Positions 1 through 7,484 of a DNA stretch of 64,000 bases are shown piece after piece. Within the stretch, counting starts at the first letter, position 1. Each line of letters begins with the position of its first letter. Below the pieces are notes generated by a model that did no database searches, was not told the origin of the DNA, and saw only the letters and a list, made by a program, of their open reading frames with translations. A program made the translations under genes and the position numbers. The DNA is from Candidatus Obscuribacterales bacterium (GTDB lineage: Bacteria; Cyanobacteriota; Vampirovibrionia; Obscuribacterales; Obscuribacteraceae): NCBI GenBank assembly GCA_020634035.1, contig JACKCM010000005.1, forward strand, positions 248,001 through 312,000, read 5' to 3'.

Positions 1-1050
1 CTCGGGAGGCTTTGTTTTCCAGGGATTTGTCGCTTTAGCATCGGCAGACGGCTCCTGAGATTGATTCGGAACGAAAGCCGGAGGCGAGTTCTTTTCCTTG
101 TTTTCCTGTCTTGCCGGGGGATGTTCATGATCGCCTGTGTATTTGAGAGCAAGCCCTTCTTCCCGGGTGGCTTTCAATTCTTCCAGCAGTTCGGCGGCGT
201 TCTGAAATCTTTGGGCCGGATCTTTTTCGAGACATTTTTCGATCATCGCCGCCACTCTTCTTTCCAACCTTCCGGTTTTCAGCTCTGGGGCTATTATCGA
301 GGGCGGACCGTTGACATGTTTGAAAATAGTATCGAGGGCGTTCTCTCCAATAACCGGAGGAAGCCCGGTAAAACACTCATGCATGACACAGCCAAGAGAA
401 TAGATGTCCGAGCGTCCGTCGGTATCTTTGCCCCGGCACTGCTCCGGGCTCATATAGAGCGGACTGCCGAAGACTGATCCTGTAGCGGTCAGATCCTGTA
501 TGGTCAATCCACTGTCAGCCAGCACCTTGGCGATGCCGAAGTCCAGCAGTTTTGCGAAAGTCTCTGCTTCAGAGTCAATCTTCTGCAGCATGATATTGCT
601 GGTTTTGATATCCCGGTGGATGATGTTTTGATTGTGGATGTATTTGAGGGCGCGAACTACCTGTTCGAATACTCGTAGAAATTCTTCGGCTTCTATAGAA
701 CCGCTCTGGGCAATACGCTCTTGCAGGCTCTCCCCTTCTACATATTCCATGACCAGATACGGTTTACCTTCGGTGGTCACACCATAGTCGAAGACCGCAA
801 TCAGATTAGGGTGGGCGAGCTGGCTGCCTGCCTTGGCTTCTATATCGAAGCGTTTCAAACTGACTGAATCGAGCGAGAGAGCTGTGTTCAAGACCTTGAT
901 CGCAACCAGTTTATTCAGTTGTTTGTGGCGACCTTTGAGAACCAGACCCATGCCGCCCTGGCCAAGAAGGGCAAGCACGTCATAACGCTCTGGTGCCACT
1001 GCCGGCAGTGGGGGCTGAGAGATCTCCAGATTGGAATTTTCTGCGGTCAT
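1..1050 (-). CDS. Hanks-type serine/threonine protein kinase, C-terminus beyond the window edge
   Basis: A cytoplasmic Ser/Thr kinase; the reading frame stays open to the left edge, so only the first 350 residues are visible. A short leader is followed by a glycine loop (LGQGGMG, about residues 29-35), the ATP lysine in VAIKVL (about K52), the catalytic loop HRDIKTSN (Asp about 147), DFG (about 170) and an APE-region variant SPLYMSPEQC. All catalytic residues are present, so it should be active. After the kinase lobe comes a charged, proline-rich stretch of the kind that links such kinases to a sensor or membrane segment, but that part is cut off. No membrane segment is visible in the portion present. 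The ATG is preceded by GGGAGAAT. It is the first of three Hanks kinases in the window; its substrate cannot be told. Confidence 0.93.
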   Translation of the reverse strand, partial: MTAENSNLEISQPPLPAVAPERYDVLALLGQGGMGLVLKGRHKQLNKLVAIKVLNTALSLDSVSLKRFDIEAKAGSQLAHPNLIAVFDYGVTTEGKPYLVMEYVEGESLQERIAQSGSIEAEEFLRVFEQVVRALKYIHNQNIIHRDIKTSNIMLQKIDSEAETFAKLLDFGIAKVLADSGLTIQDLTATGSVFGSPLYMSPEQCRGKDTDGRSDIYSLGCVMHECFTGLPPVIGENALDTIFKHVNGPPSIIAPELKTGRLERRVAAMIEKCLEKDPAQRFQNAAELLEELKATREEGLALKYTGDHEHPPARQENKEKNSPPAFVPNQSQEPSADAKATNPWKTKPPE

Positions 1051-1073
1051 TGCTCTATTCTCCCAACGCGCTA

Positions 1074-2354
1074 TCAGCGAGTGCGTCTTCTATAATTCCA
1101 GTCGGCTCGAGATTTTTCATAGTCTTTGTTATACCTGGGTCTCTGATTGCGAACCCGGCTGTCCGCTTCATTGAGTCTTCGATGGGACTCTCTCTGAGCT
1201 TCTCTTTGTCTCATCAAGGATATCTCTTCAGAGGTCAGCTCAGGCTTGATCTCAAGCGAAGCTAGTACCTCTTTCACCGCCGGTGATGCCACCCAGGCTT
1301 CGGTTCCGGTGGCTTCTATGATGTAGAGAAAGCGTCTTACCAGAATGGTCCGGTATATGTACGCTCTTTTTTTTGTTTTGTCCTTGGACTCTACTTTCAG
1401 GTCAATCTGCCGACCGGGATAGCCCTGCCACTTAAGCGAATGCTCCTCGTGTTTCCCTGGATGGCTCTTTATCAGACTTTGGCTTATCGAGTTAAGAAAT
1501 CCGCCTTGCTGACTGTAAGGGATCTGACCCGGAAGGATGGCGTATCCGACCTGATAGCCTCCCTGGGGCTCTTCGTACTGATACTGGACAAAGCGCATTC
1601 CGGCGGTGTCTTTGTACTTGGTAAGAGGATTGCCCGGCAGCTTTACTTTGAATCGACCTTCGCTAAACGAATAACTGGAGAGTTTTGGCGCACCGAAGTC
1701 TGTCTTCTCTTCTTTTGTTGTTTCAGGCTTATCAGGCTCACTTGGCCTACCGGCGACTTCGGCTTCGGCTTCGGTCACCGGCTCAGTTTTAGTTTGAGTT
1801 TTAACTTTCGCTTCGCTTACCGTCGTAGTCTTCTTCTTTTCTATTTGGTTCTCGAATTTATCAACCAGCTTTTTAAATCTGGTGATGAAGATCTCGGGTG
1901 TACCCGGGTCGAACAGGAGCCTGGTATGCAGATGTTTGTCCAGTGGTTCATTGTACGGGGCCATCTCGATGATCACATAGCGCATCTCGTTGACTCTACT
2001 GGGTAGAATCTTGTCGCTCTGATACTTGCCGGGTTTAAGGTCGAGATCGCACAATATTCCGTCTATCTTCGGCGCCAGTATCGTACGTCCGGTGGTGGTG
2101 GCTTGCTTGCCTACCTTGAAAGCGATTTCTAGGTGATCGCCGGACTGTTCGACTTTAGCCCGGGGATAATACTCTAAGAAAAGCTTTTTCAATTCCTGAC
2201 AGACTTTATTGAACTCGGACATCTGCTCTGAAGTCCGGCTGTTTTTAGGCTCTGCTTTCTCCAAGGCGAAGACAGACCCTGTGGTCAGGGACCAGGCTCC
2301 CAAAACAAGTAACATACCTGTTAGTAAGTGTCTATAATTTGATCTGCCTATCAT
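1074..2354 (-). CDS. Exported protein with the EYYPRA domain shared with the divergent TraB/GumN gene
   Basis: Function unknown. The ATG at 2354 follows TAGGAAAT at good spacing and begins a typical signal peptide (MIGRSNYRH, then a hydrophobic core ending GSVFA); upstream starts would bury it. The mature N-terminal domain, about 110 residues, contains LFLEYYPRAKVEQSGDHL and matches the same part of the divergent neighbour (LFREYYPRARIERSDDSL), with shared later motifs PGKY/PGRY, APYN/APYS and DKHL. A Lys/Glu/Thr-rich linker follows. A C-terminal domain of about 150 residues (FKVKLPGNP, YQVGYAILP, GYPGRQIDLK) resembles the beta-rich exported domains of planctomycete and cyanobacterial-lineage proteins, but I cannot name its family. 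The tail is Arg-rich. It probably acts in the periplasm. Confidence 0.8.
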   Translation of the reverse strand: MIGRSNYRHLLTGMLLVLGAWSLTTGSVFALEKAEPKNSRTSEQMSEFNKVCQELKKLFLEYYPRAKVEQSGDHLEIAFKVGKQATTTGRTILAPKIDGILCDLDLKPGKYQSDKILPSRVNEMRYVIIEMAPYNEPLDKHLHTRLLFDPGTPEIFITRFKKLVDKFENQIEKKKTTTVSEAKVKTQTKTEPVTEAEAEVAGRPSEPDKPETTKEEKTDFGAPKLSSYSFSEGRFKVKLPGNPLTKYKDTAGMRFVQYQYEEPQGGYQVGYAILPGQIPYSQQGGFLNSISQSLIKSHPGKHEEHSLKWQGYPGRQIDLKVESKDKTKKRAYIYRTILVRRFLYIIEATGTEAWVASPAVKEVLASLEIKPELTSEEISLMRQREAQRESHRRLNEADSRVRNQRPRYNKDYEKSRADWNYRRRTR

Positions 2355-2363
2355 TATGTATTT

Positions 2364-2487
2364 CCTACCACTGCGATTCCCGGAGCTAACCCTCAGGGTT
2401 TCTGTCTCAAACTCAGTCACGGCGGTGAAACTCACGTTGTGAAGGCATTTCACCGCAGTGGTTTTGATCGGCTGCGGCAGTGGTAGG
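2364..2487. promoter_or_regulatory. Divergent promoter region flanked by an 11-bp inverted repeat
   Basis: CCTACCACTGC at 2364-2374 is the exact reverse complement of GCAGTGGTAGG at 2477-2487, and a partial third copy (GCAGTGG) lies at 2455-2461. Each arm is in the leader of one of two divergent genes that share an N-terminal domain. The arms are either operator sites for one regulator or remnants of an inverted duplication that made the gene pair. No clear -35/-10 pair was seen. Confidence 0.5.
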
Positions 2488-2533
2488 GAAGCTTAAGGAA
2501 GCTCTGGAAAGGTCTTATAGAGGAAGCGTTTTT

Positions 2534-4801
2534 TTGATCTCTCGTTTCAAAATACTTCTGGTTGCTCTAATTTTTCTATTTGTTTTGATGACTTCGGCTA
2601 ATTCGCCGGTCAGGGCTGCCGAGCTAAAAGAGGGCTTCGATCAACTGACGGAGTTATTTCGAGAATACTATCCCCGGGCCAGGATAGAACGAAGCGATGA
2701 TTCACTTGATGTCAGTTACAAATGCAAGAAATCAATAAGCGTCTATACCCAGAAAGAGGAGTTGATGCCTGAACCGGGCGGATTGCATTGTCGGGTCTCG
2801 CTTCAGCCGGGCCGCTATGAGGGCGAGGAGCGTCTAAACGCTGAGGTCAATCAGTTTTACTACGAAAAACTTACTCTTGCTCCTTACAGTAAGAGTGCCG
2901 ACAAGCATCTTCTTGCCAGGCTCGATTTCTCTGCCAATACTCCGACCGATTTCAAGAACCGCTTCAAGTCTATAATCCAGGGTGTCTTTCCTGAAGAAGA
3001 AACCGCCCCGGAAGAGACCACAGCCGAGCCGAATCAGTCGGTGTCTGATACAGAATTGACCACCGGCATCGAAGAAGGTGATGCTTCGGCTTCGAAGAAA
3101 GTCTCATCAGGTAGGAAATTCGACACCGGTGATCTCTTCTTGTGGAAAGCCACCAGGGGTGATGACGTCGTCTATTTGCTCGGCACCATTCATGTGGCCA
3201 AGAAAGACTTTCATCCTATGCCCCAGGGGATTTTGAAAGCTTTTAAAGAATCCAATCATCTTCTGGTGGAAGTCGACGTCACCGACCCGGATACGATCAA
3301 GAAGATGAAGGATGCTGAAAAAGGTATCGAAGAGAAGTACAAGCCGCCCGAGCGACTTAGAGACAAGCTCAAGCCCGACACTAAGAAAGTTTTTGACGAT
3401 TATCTGGCCTGGTCCGGTGAGACCTGGGAGATGTATGACTCTTTCCGTCCCTGGAAATGTATTGAGGTACTGGGGGGCGCTATTCCAAGACGGGGCGATA
3501 TTACGAAATTCTCCGGGCGATTCGGCATCGACCTGTTCTTGCTCAAAGAAGCCAAAGAGAACGAGATTCCGGTAACCGGTCTGGAGGCGGCGGATCGAGG
3601 CAAGTTGTTTGCTTTGATGCCGGATGACGTTTCGGAAGCTCGTCTAAAGTCTCTGCTTCTCGACCTCAAAAATTTGGCAGGCGATATTCAGGAGGTTTTT
3701 CTTGTCTGGCGCGCCGGTGACTTGAAGGGAATGGAGGAACTCGACCGCAAGAAAGAGAGAGAGATTCCTTTATTGAAGAAGTTTCACAAGGTTCTCCTCG
3801 ATGACCGTAATCTGATTATGGTGGATAAGCTTATGGAGGTTCTACCCAAACAGGAAGGACCACACTTTGTGGCGGTTGGCTCTGCCCATATGTACGGACC
3901 GACAGGTTTGCCAGCCCAACTCGAAAAGCGAGGCTTCAAAGTGGTGCAGATGGAAGATAGTCTGCCTTCTTTTGCCGGACTGAATACCGCCACTATCAAT
4001 GATGATTTCAAGCCTGCACCCGGACCACTTTTAGAAAGGCGGCTCGATTTATATAAAACAATCCAGGCAAGTAAGAGTAAAGGCATAGGCATAACCGGAT
4101 ATATGAACTCTTTCAATTGGCTCGAAACCAGGGTAAAAGCCGGTGCCGGCAGAGATGAAGTGAAAGCCGGTGTCAGAAAGATCGAGATCGCCCTGGGTGA
4201 GCAATACAAGCCTTTCTTACAATATACGATCACACCTTACTGTGTTAAGTTAGAAAAGTTGCTGACCGAGAAGCTCAAAGGTCGACCGGAGCTTAAAGAA
4301 GGTGTGACCCTGCATTGCACCGTGGGTAGTGACGGTAAATTGAGCAAGGTTTTCGTATCGAAGAAAGACAAGAGTAAACCGGAGGCGAAGAAACTAGCCA
4401 GGGATATGGTTCTTGCCATGAGCCCATTTCCTGCCCCACCGGAAGGTAAGGTGAAGTTGAGGTTGGAAGCATCCAGCGATCCCCAGAAAGTCGAAGCCTA
4501 TGTCGACGGTTTTGTAGACTATAAAGGGATTATGGAAGACCTGCAGAGGCGCATAAAACTTCACTGGCATCCACCTAAAAGGAACAGCACCAAACATGCA
4601 ATCGTGATGTTCAGGCTCTTCAGAGACGGACATATCGAAAAGCTTAGAATGATACGCTCCACCGGTATAAGAGAACATGATGAGTCATGCCTTCAGGCAA
4701 TATCCGGCTCTTCGCCTCTGGCTAGATTGCCCGACGGTTCGCCGCGCTGTGTCGACATTCTGTTCACCTTCTCTTACAACGTGCACCGCTCGCGCTATTA
4801 A
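2534..4801 (+). CDS. Exported TraB/GumN-domain protein with EYYPRA domain and TonB-C-like tail
   Basis: A multidomain envelope protein of 755 residues. The proposed TTG start follows AGGAAG by seven bases and opens a signal peptide (LLVALIFLFVLM, ending SPVRA). A GTG at 2480 would add 18 residues but lies inside the inverted repeat that is untranslated leader in the divergent gene, so I prefer TTG. Order: an EYYPRA domain shared with the neighbour; an acidic linker; a TraB/GumN domain (LFLWKATRGDDVVYLLGTIHV, with later VAVGSAHMYGP carrying the conserved GSAH); then two beta-rich segments near the C-terminus. The last segment (LQRRIKLHWHPP, FRLFRDGHIEKLRMI) looks like a TonB C-terminal domain. 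TraB/GumN proteins resemble Tiki-type metalloproteases, so a periplasmic or surface protease role is possible but unproven. Confidence 0.85.
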   Translation: MISRFKILLVALIFLFVLMTSANSPVRAAELKEGFDQLTELFREYYPRARIERSDDSLDVSYKCKKSISVYTQKEELMPEPGGLHCRVSLQPGRYEGEERLNAEVNQFYYEKLTLAPYSKSADKHLLARLDFSANTPTDFKNRFKSIIQGVFPEEETAPEETTAEPNQSVSDTELTTGIEEGDASASKKVSSGRKFDTGDLFLWKATRGDDVVYLLGTIHVAKKDFHPMPQGILKAFKESNHLLVEVDVTDPDTIKKMKDAEKGIEEKYKPPERLRDKLKPDTKKVFDDYLAWSGETWEMYDSFRPWKCIEVLGGAIPRRGDITKFSGRFGIDLFLLKEAKENEIPVTGLEAADRGKLFALMPDDVSEARLKSLLLDLKNLAGDIQEVFLVWRAGDLKGMEELDRKKEREIPLLKKFHKVLLDDRNLIMVDKLMEVLPKQEGPHFVAVGSAHMYGPTGLPAQLEKRGFKVVQMEDSLPSFAGLNTATINDDFKPAPGPLLERRLDLYKTIQASKSKGIGITGYMNSFNWLETRVKAGAGRDEVKAGVRKIEIALGEQYKPFLQYTITPYCVKLEKLLTEKLKGRPELKEGVTLHCTVGSDGKLSKVFVSKKDKSKPEAKKLARDMVLAMSPFPAPPEGKVKLRLEASSDPQKVEAYVDGFVDYKGIMEDLQRRIKLHWHPPKRNSTKHAIVMFRLFRDGHIEKLRMIRSTGIREHDESCLQAISGSSPLARLPDGSPRCVDILFTFSYNVHRSRY

Positions 4802-4830
4802 TGCCGGATGACGCCGCATATAATACCGCG

Positions 4831-5220
4831 TCAAGAACTCCCTTTCGGGTCCGGACGCTCGGCGTTGATAATCGACTGCAGGGCGGCTATCTCTGCTTCT
4901 ATCTCTTCCAGTTCGACAAAGAGAAGAATATTGGGCTCGGACAATTCGCCGATGTCTTCGGTGAGGCTGTCTACCTTAACCGAGAGTTTTTCCAGGAGTT
5001 TGACCATCAGGGTGAGCTGCTCTTGCGATAGTTCGTCCCGCAACTTTTCGATGGCGAAGGTGAGCTTGGTGTACTGTTCTCCTAGCTCTGTCAGCTTGCC
5101 CGAACGAATCGCAATCGATTCGTTGACACGGCGCAAGCGCTCCACCACTTTCTTTCGTTCGGTGGTGAGCTTCTTGAGCCGTTTCCAGATATCTACGGGT
5201 TCACCGCTTGCTTCGGACAT
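4831..5220 (-). CDS. Small coiled-coil protein of unknown function
   Basis: A 129-residue soluble protein that is almost wholly helical with heptad-like Leu/Ile/Val spacing (for example ERLRRVNESIA, LVELEEIEAEIAAL-like segments), suggesting one or two long coiled coils. There is no signal peptide or membrane segment. The ATG at 5220 follows AAAGGAAAC, a good ribosome binding site. It converges on the TraB/GumN gene with 29 bases between stops and is divergent from the sigma-like gene. No family was recognised. Confidence 0.7.
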   Translation of the reverse strand: MSEASGEPVDIWKRLKKLTTERKKVVERLRRVNESIAIRSGKLTELGEQYTKLTFAIEKLRDELSQEQLTLMVKLLEKLSVKVDSLTEDIGELSEPNILLFVELEEIEAEIAALQSIINAERPDPKGSS

Positions 5221-5369
5221 GAGAACGTTTCCTTTATCTGTATATTCCTTACCACATTTGGTGGTAGATCAAAGGCTTTCCCTGCTGTACTTTAGTTTCT
5301 GCAGTTGCTTTTAACGGGACTCTGTTGCTACCATTCTCTCTAATTCAAATTTCCAGGGTTAATTAAACT

Positions 5370-6122
5370 ATGTCCGCCGGTCCAAAACAGCGAGCTATCA
5401 GTGAATCTCTCAGGGAAGAAGGGCGGGAGTTGCTTGCCACCCTGCCTGCTAGAGATCAATTTTTTGAGCGGGTGATGGAGCTCCTCGGCGATGTCGGCGA
5501 TGCCGGCGACACCAGGGATTTTATCTATGGCATCGCAGCCATTCCGGATCTCGATTCAGGAGAATTGAACCGTCTTGTAGAAGAGCGCCGGGGACAAGAC
5601 CCGGCAAGAGCCAAAAGAGCCGCTAAAAGATTGAACGAAGCCAATCTGCGTCTGGTTCTATGGGTCGCAAAAGACTATTGCAGCGCCGGTCTGCAGATCA
5701 AAGACATCATCAATGAAGGCACTGTGGGACTGCTTCTGGCGGTGGAGACCTTCGAAGCTGAAGACTTCAGCTTCAGAGAATACGCCATCTGTCTGATTAA
5801 AGAAGCCATCTCTTTTGCCGTGGCGGAGGAGACCCGCTCTTCAAGGGTGCCTGACTATATTCTCGAAAAGATCAACGCGGTCAAAGTGGTGACCCGGCGT
5901 CTTGCCGATGAACTGGGGGCGGAGCCACCTTATGAAAAAATCGCCGAAGCCATGGGTTTGACGAAAGAAGAGCTGGAGCGCCTGGTCGGTCTTGCCAAAA
6001 TCCCGGCTAACAACGAGTCTGCCGAAGATACAGGCGAAGAGGCAGGCGACGAGTTCGATCTAGAGCTCGATTCCGGATTTGAATATGAATATGGATACGG
6101 CTCCGAGGACGAAGAAGTCTAG
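5370..6122 (+). CDS. Sigma-70-like protein with regions 2 and 3 but no region 4
   Basis: Residues about 88-155 align with sigma-70 region 2: RLNEANLRLVLWVAKDY, GLQIKDIINEGTVGL and AVETFEAEDFSFREYA correspond to the core-binding and -10 recognition segments of primary-type sigma factors. Residues about 157-212 match region 3 (VPDYILEKINAVKVVTRRL, AEAMGLTKEELERLVGLAK). The aromatic pair usually found in region 2.3/2.4 (ATWWIRQAI in RpoD) is replaced by AICLIKEAI, so promoter melting may be impaired. Instead of region 4 there is an acidic Tyr/Glu/Asp tail (residues about 213-250). It could bind core polymerase without recognising a -35 element, or be a degenerate sigma. ATG start; AGGG lies upstream at loose spacing. 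Confidence 0.8.
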   Translation: MSAGPKQRAISESLREEGRELLATLPARDQFFERVMELLGDVGDAGDTRDFIYGIAAIPDLDSGELNRLVEERRGQDPARAKRAAKRLNEANLRLVLWVAKDYCSAGLQIKDIINEGTVGLLLAVETFEAEDFSFREYAICLIKEAISFAVAEETRSSRVPDYILEKINAVKVVTRRLADELGAEPPYEKIAEAMGLTKEELERLVGLAKIPANNESAEDTGEEAGDEFDLELDSGFEYEYGYGSEDEEV

Positions 6123-6140
6123 GAAGTCTAGGAAGTCTAG
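6114..6140 (+). repeat. Three tandem 9-bp copies of GAAGTCTAG across the stop codon
   Basis: GAAGTCTAG occurs three times without spacing. Nine bases is three codons, so each copy reads Glu-Val-stop in the frame of the sigma-like gene: the natural stop is followed by two more in-frame stops. This looks like replication slippage and gives a redundant stop. Confidence 0.9.
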
Positions 6141-6154
6141 CTTCAAATATAGAT

Positions 6155-7225
6155 CTAGATAATTCCTGCTTTGAGCAGATCTTTAAGGTCGATGATACCC
6201 ACCGGTCGCGACTGTTCATCCAGAATAAGCAGAGCCGAGATAGAGTGTTTCTCCATCAGTTTGAGGGCCGCTACCGCCAGACAATCCGGGGATATGGTCT
6301 TGGGTGTTCTGGTCATCAGCTCTTCTGCGTCTTTGTTGAAGAATTCGGCACCATGTCTTATTAAGCCGCGACGGAGGTCTCCGTCGGTGATAATGCCGCG
6401 CAGGCGACCTTCTCCGTCGAGGACGGTGGTGAAGCCAAGCTTCTTCTCGTCAATCTCTTTGAGAACCGTGCCATAGTCAGTGCTGACGCCCACGGTGGGC
6501 ACCTGAATGCCCGAGCGCATAACATCCTGAACGGTAATGAGCATCTTGCCGAGATTGCCTCCCGGATGGCTCCTGGCGAAATCCTCTTTCTGGAAGCCTT
6601 TCAGGCTCATGAGCACGATAGCCAGCGCATCGCCCATGGCTAATGCTGCGGTGGTAGAAGAGGTCGGAGCCAGATTGAGCGGGCAGGCCTCTCTTTCTAC
6701 GCCCACATCGAGCACGATATCGGCAAAGCGGGCCAGGGTGGAGGAGAGGTTACCGGTCATGGCTATTAGTTTGAGACCGAGCCTTTTAATAGGATCCAGG
6801 ACCATGGTTATTTCCTGGGTCTCACCAGAGCCGGAAAGGGCTATTACTACGTCCTTTTCATCCATCATGCCAAAATCGCCATGACGAAGCTCGGCGGGAT
6901 GGACAAAGAAGGCGGGGGTGCCGGTGGATGCCAGGGTGGCGGCTATCTTACAGGCAATATGTCCCGATTTGCCCATGCCGGTGACCACCACTTTGCCGTT
7001 GCACTGGGCAAGCATCTCTACCGCGTCTTCGAATTCTATTGAGAGGCGGTTTCTGATAGCGAGAATCGCCTCGGCTTCTTCTTCGAGGACCTGGCAGGCG
7101 AGGTCGACGACGGCCGATTCGCCTTCGGCAAGCAGGCGTTCTTCACAGGCGCCGGCAGCGACGCTGAAATCGAGAGAATGTCCCTGGAAAACTGGACTAT
7201 CCGGTTGATTGGCTGGTGAGGTCAC
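6155..7225 (-). CDS. kdsD: Arabinose-5-phosphate isomerase, KpsF/GutQ family
   Basis: Converts ribulose-5-phosphate to arabinose-5-phosphate, the first step to Kdo for lipopolysaccharide, in the cytoplasm. The N-terminal SIS domain has the hallmark VVVTGMGKSGHIACKIAA, STGTPAFFVHPAELRHGDFG and SGSGETQEI segments. Two CBS domains follow (around TVGVSTDYGTVLKEI and PDCLAVAALKLMEKHSISAL). The length of 356 residues is slightly above the roughly 330 of E. coli KdsD because of an N-terminal extension. The GTG start at 7225 is preceded by AAAGGAC at normal spacing. No other Kdo gene lies beside it. The family assignment is firm; use in an LPS pathway is inferred and supports a diderm cell. Confidence 0.93.
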   Translation of the reverse strand: MTSPANQPDSPVFQGHSLDFSVAAGACEERLLAEGESAVVDLACQVLEEEAEAILAIRNRLSIEFEDAVEMLAQCNGKVVVTGMGKSGHIACKIAATLASTGTPAFFVHPAELRHGDFGMMDEKDVVIALSGSGETQEITMVLDPIKRLGLKLIAMTGNLSSTLARFADIVLDVGVEREACPLNLAPTSSTTAALAMGDALAIVLMSLKGFQKEDFARSHPGGNLGKMLITVQDVMRSGIQVPTVGVSTDYGTVLKEIDEKKLGFTTVLDGEGRLRGIITDGDLRRGLIRHGAEFFNKDAEELMTRTPKTISPDCLAVAALKLMEKHSISALLILDEQSRPVGIIDLKDLLKAGII

Positions 7226-7318
7226 GACGGGTCCTTTTGCTGAAGTATTCCGATTGTTCTAGTCTGGATCGGGCCTGGTTCTTGCTTTATACTGCAAGTT
7301 GCCGGCCATTGTACGCTC

Positions 7319-7341
7319 TTGACAGCCTGAGTTTCTTGACA
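7319..7341 (+). promoter_or_regulatory. Two TTGACA hexamers 17 bp apart, possible -35 elements
   Basis: Perfect TTGACA hexamers begin at 7319 and 7336 in the 259-bp region between kdsD and the kinase-propeller gene. Neither has a good -10 at 16-18 bp (AACTGT and GTCGAT are the nearest), so this is only a candidate for a promoter reading into the kinase gene. Confidence 0.25.
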
Positions 7342-7484
7342 AACTGTAAGCTATCCGGGTCGATACATTTGAAACCTGCTATCGAGATATCATTCTTGGG
7401 CATTCTTCAAGGGTAAAGGCTTATATCCATATTGTTGATTTAGATTAATCTCCTCAATCCGCCTTCCCCGCCCCTTACTACTGC

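Noticed and set aside
1440..2006. A 188-codon plus-strand open frame
   Set aside because: Antisense to an exported protein whose frame has a signal peptide, good ribosome binding site and a paralog next door.
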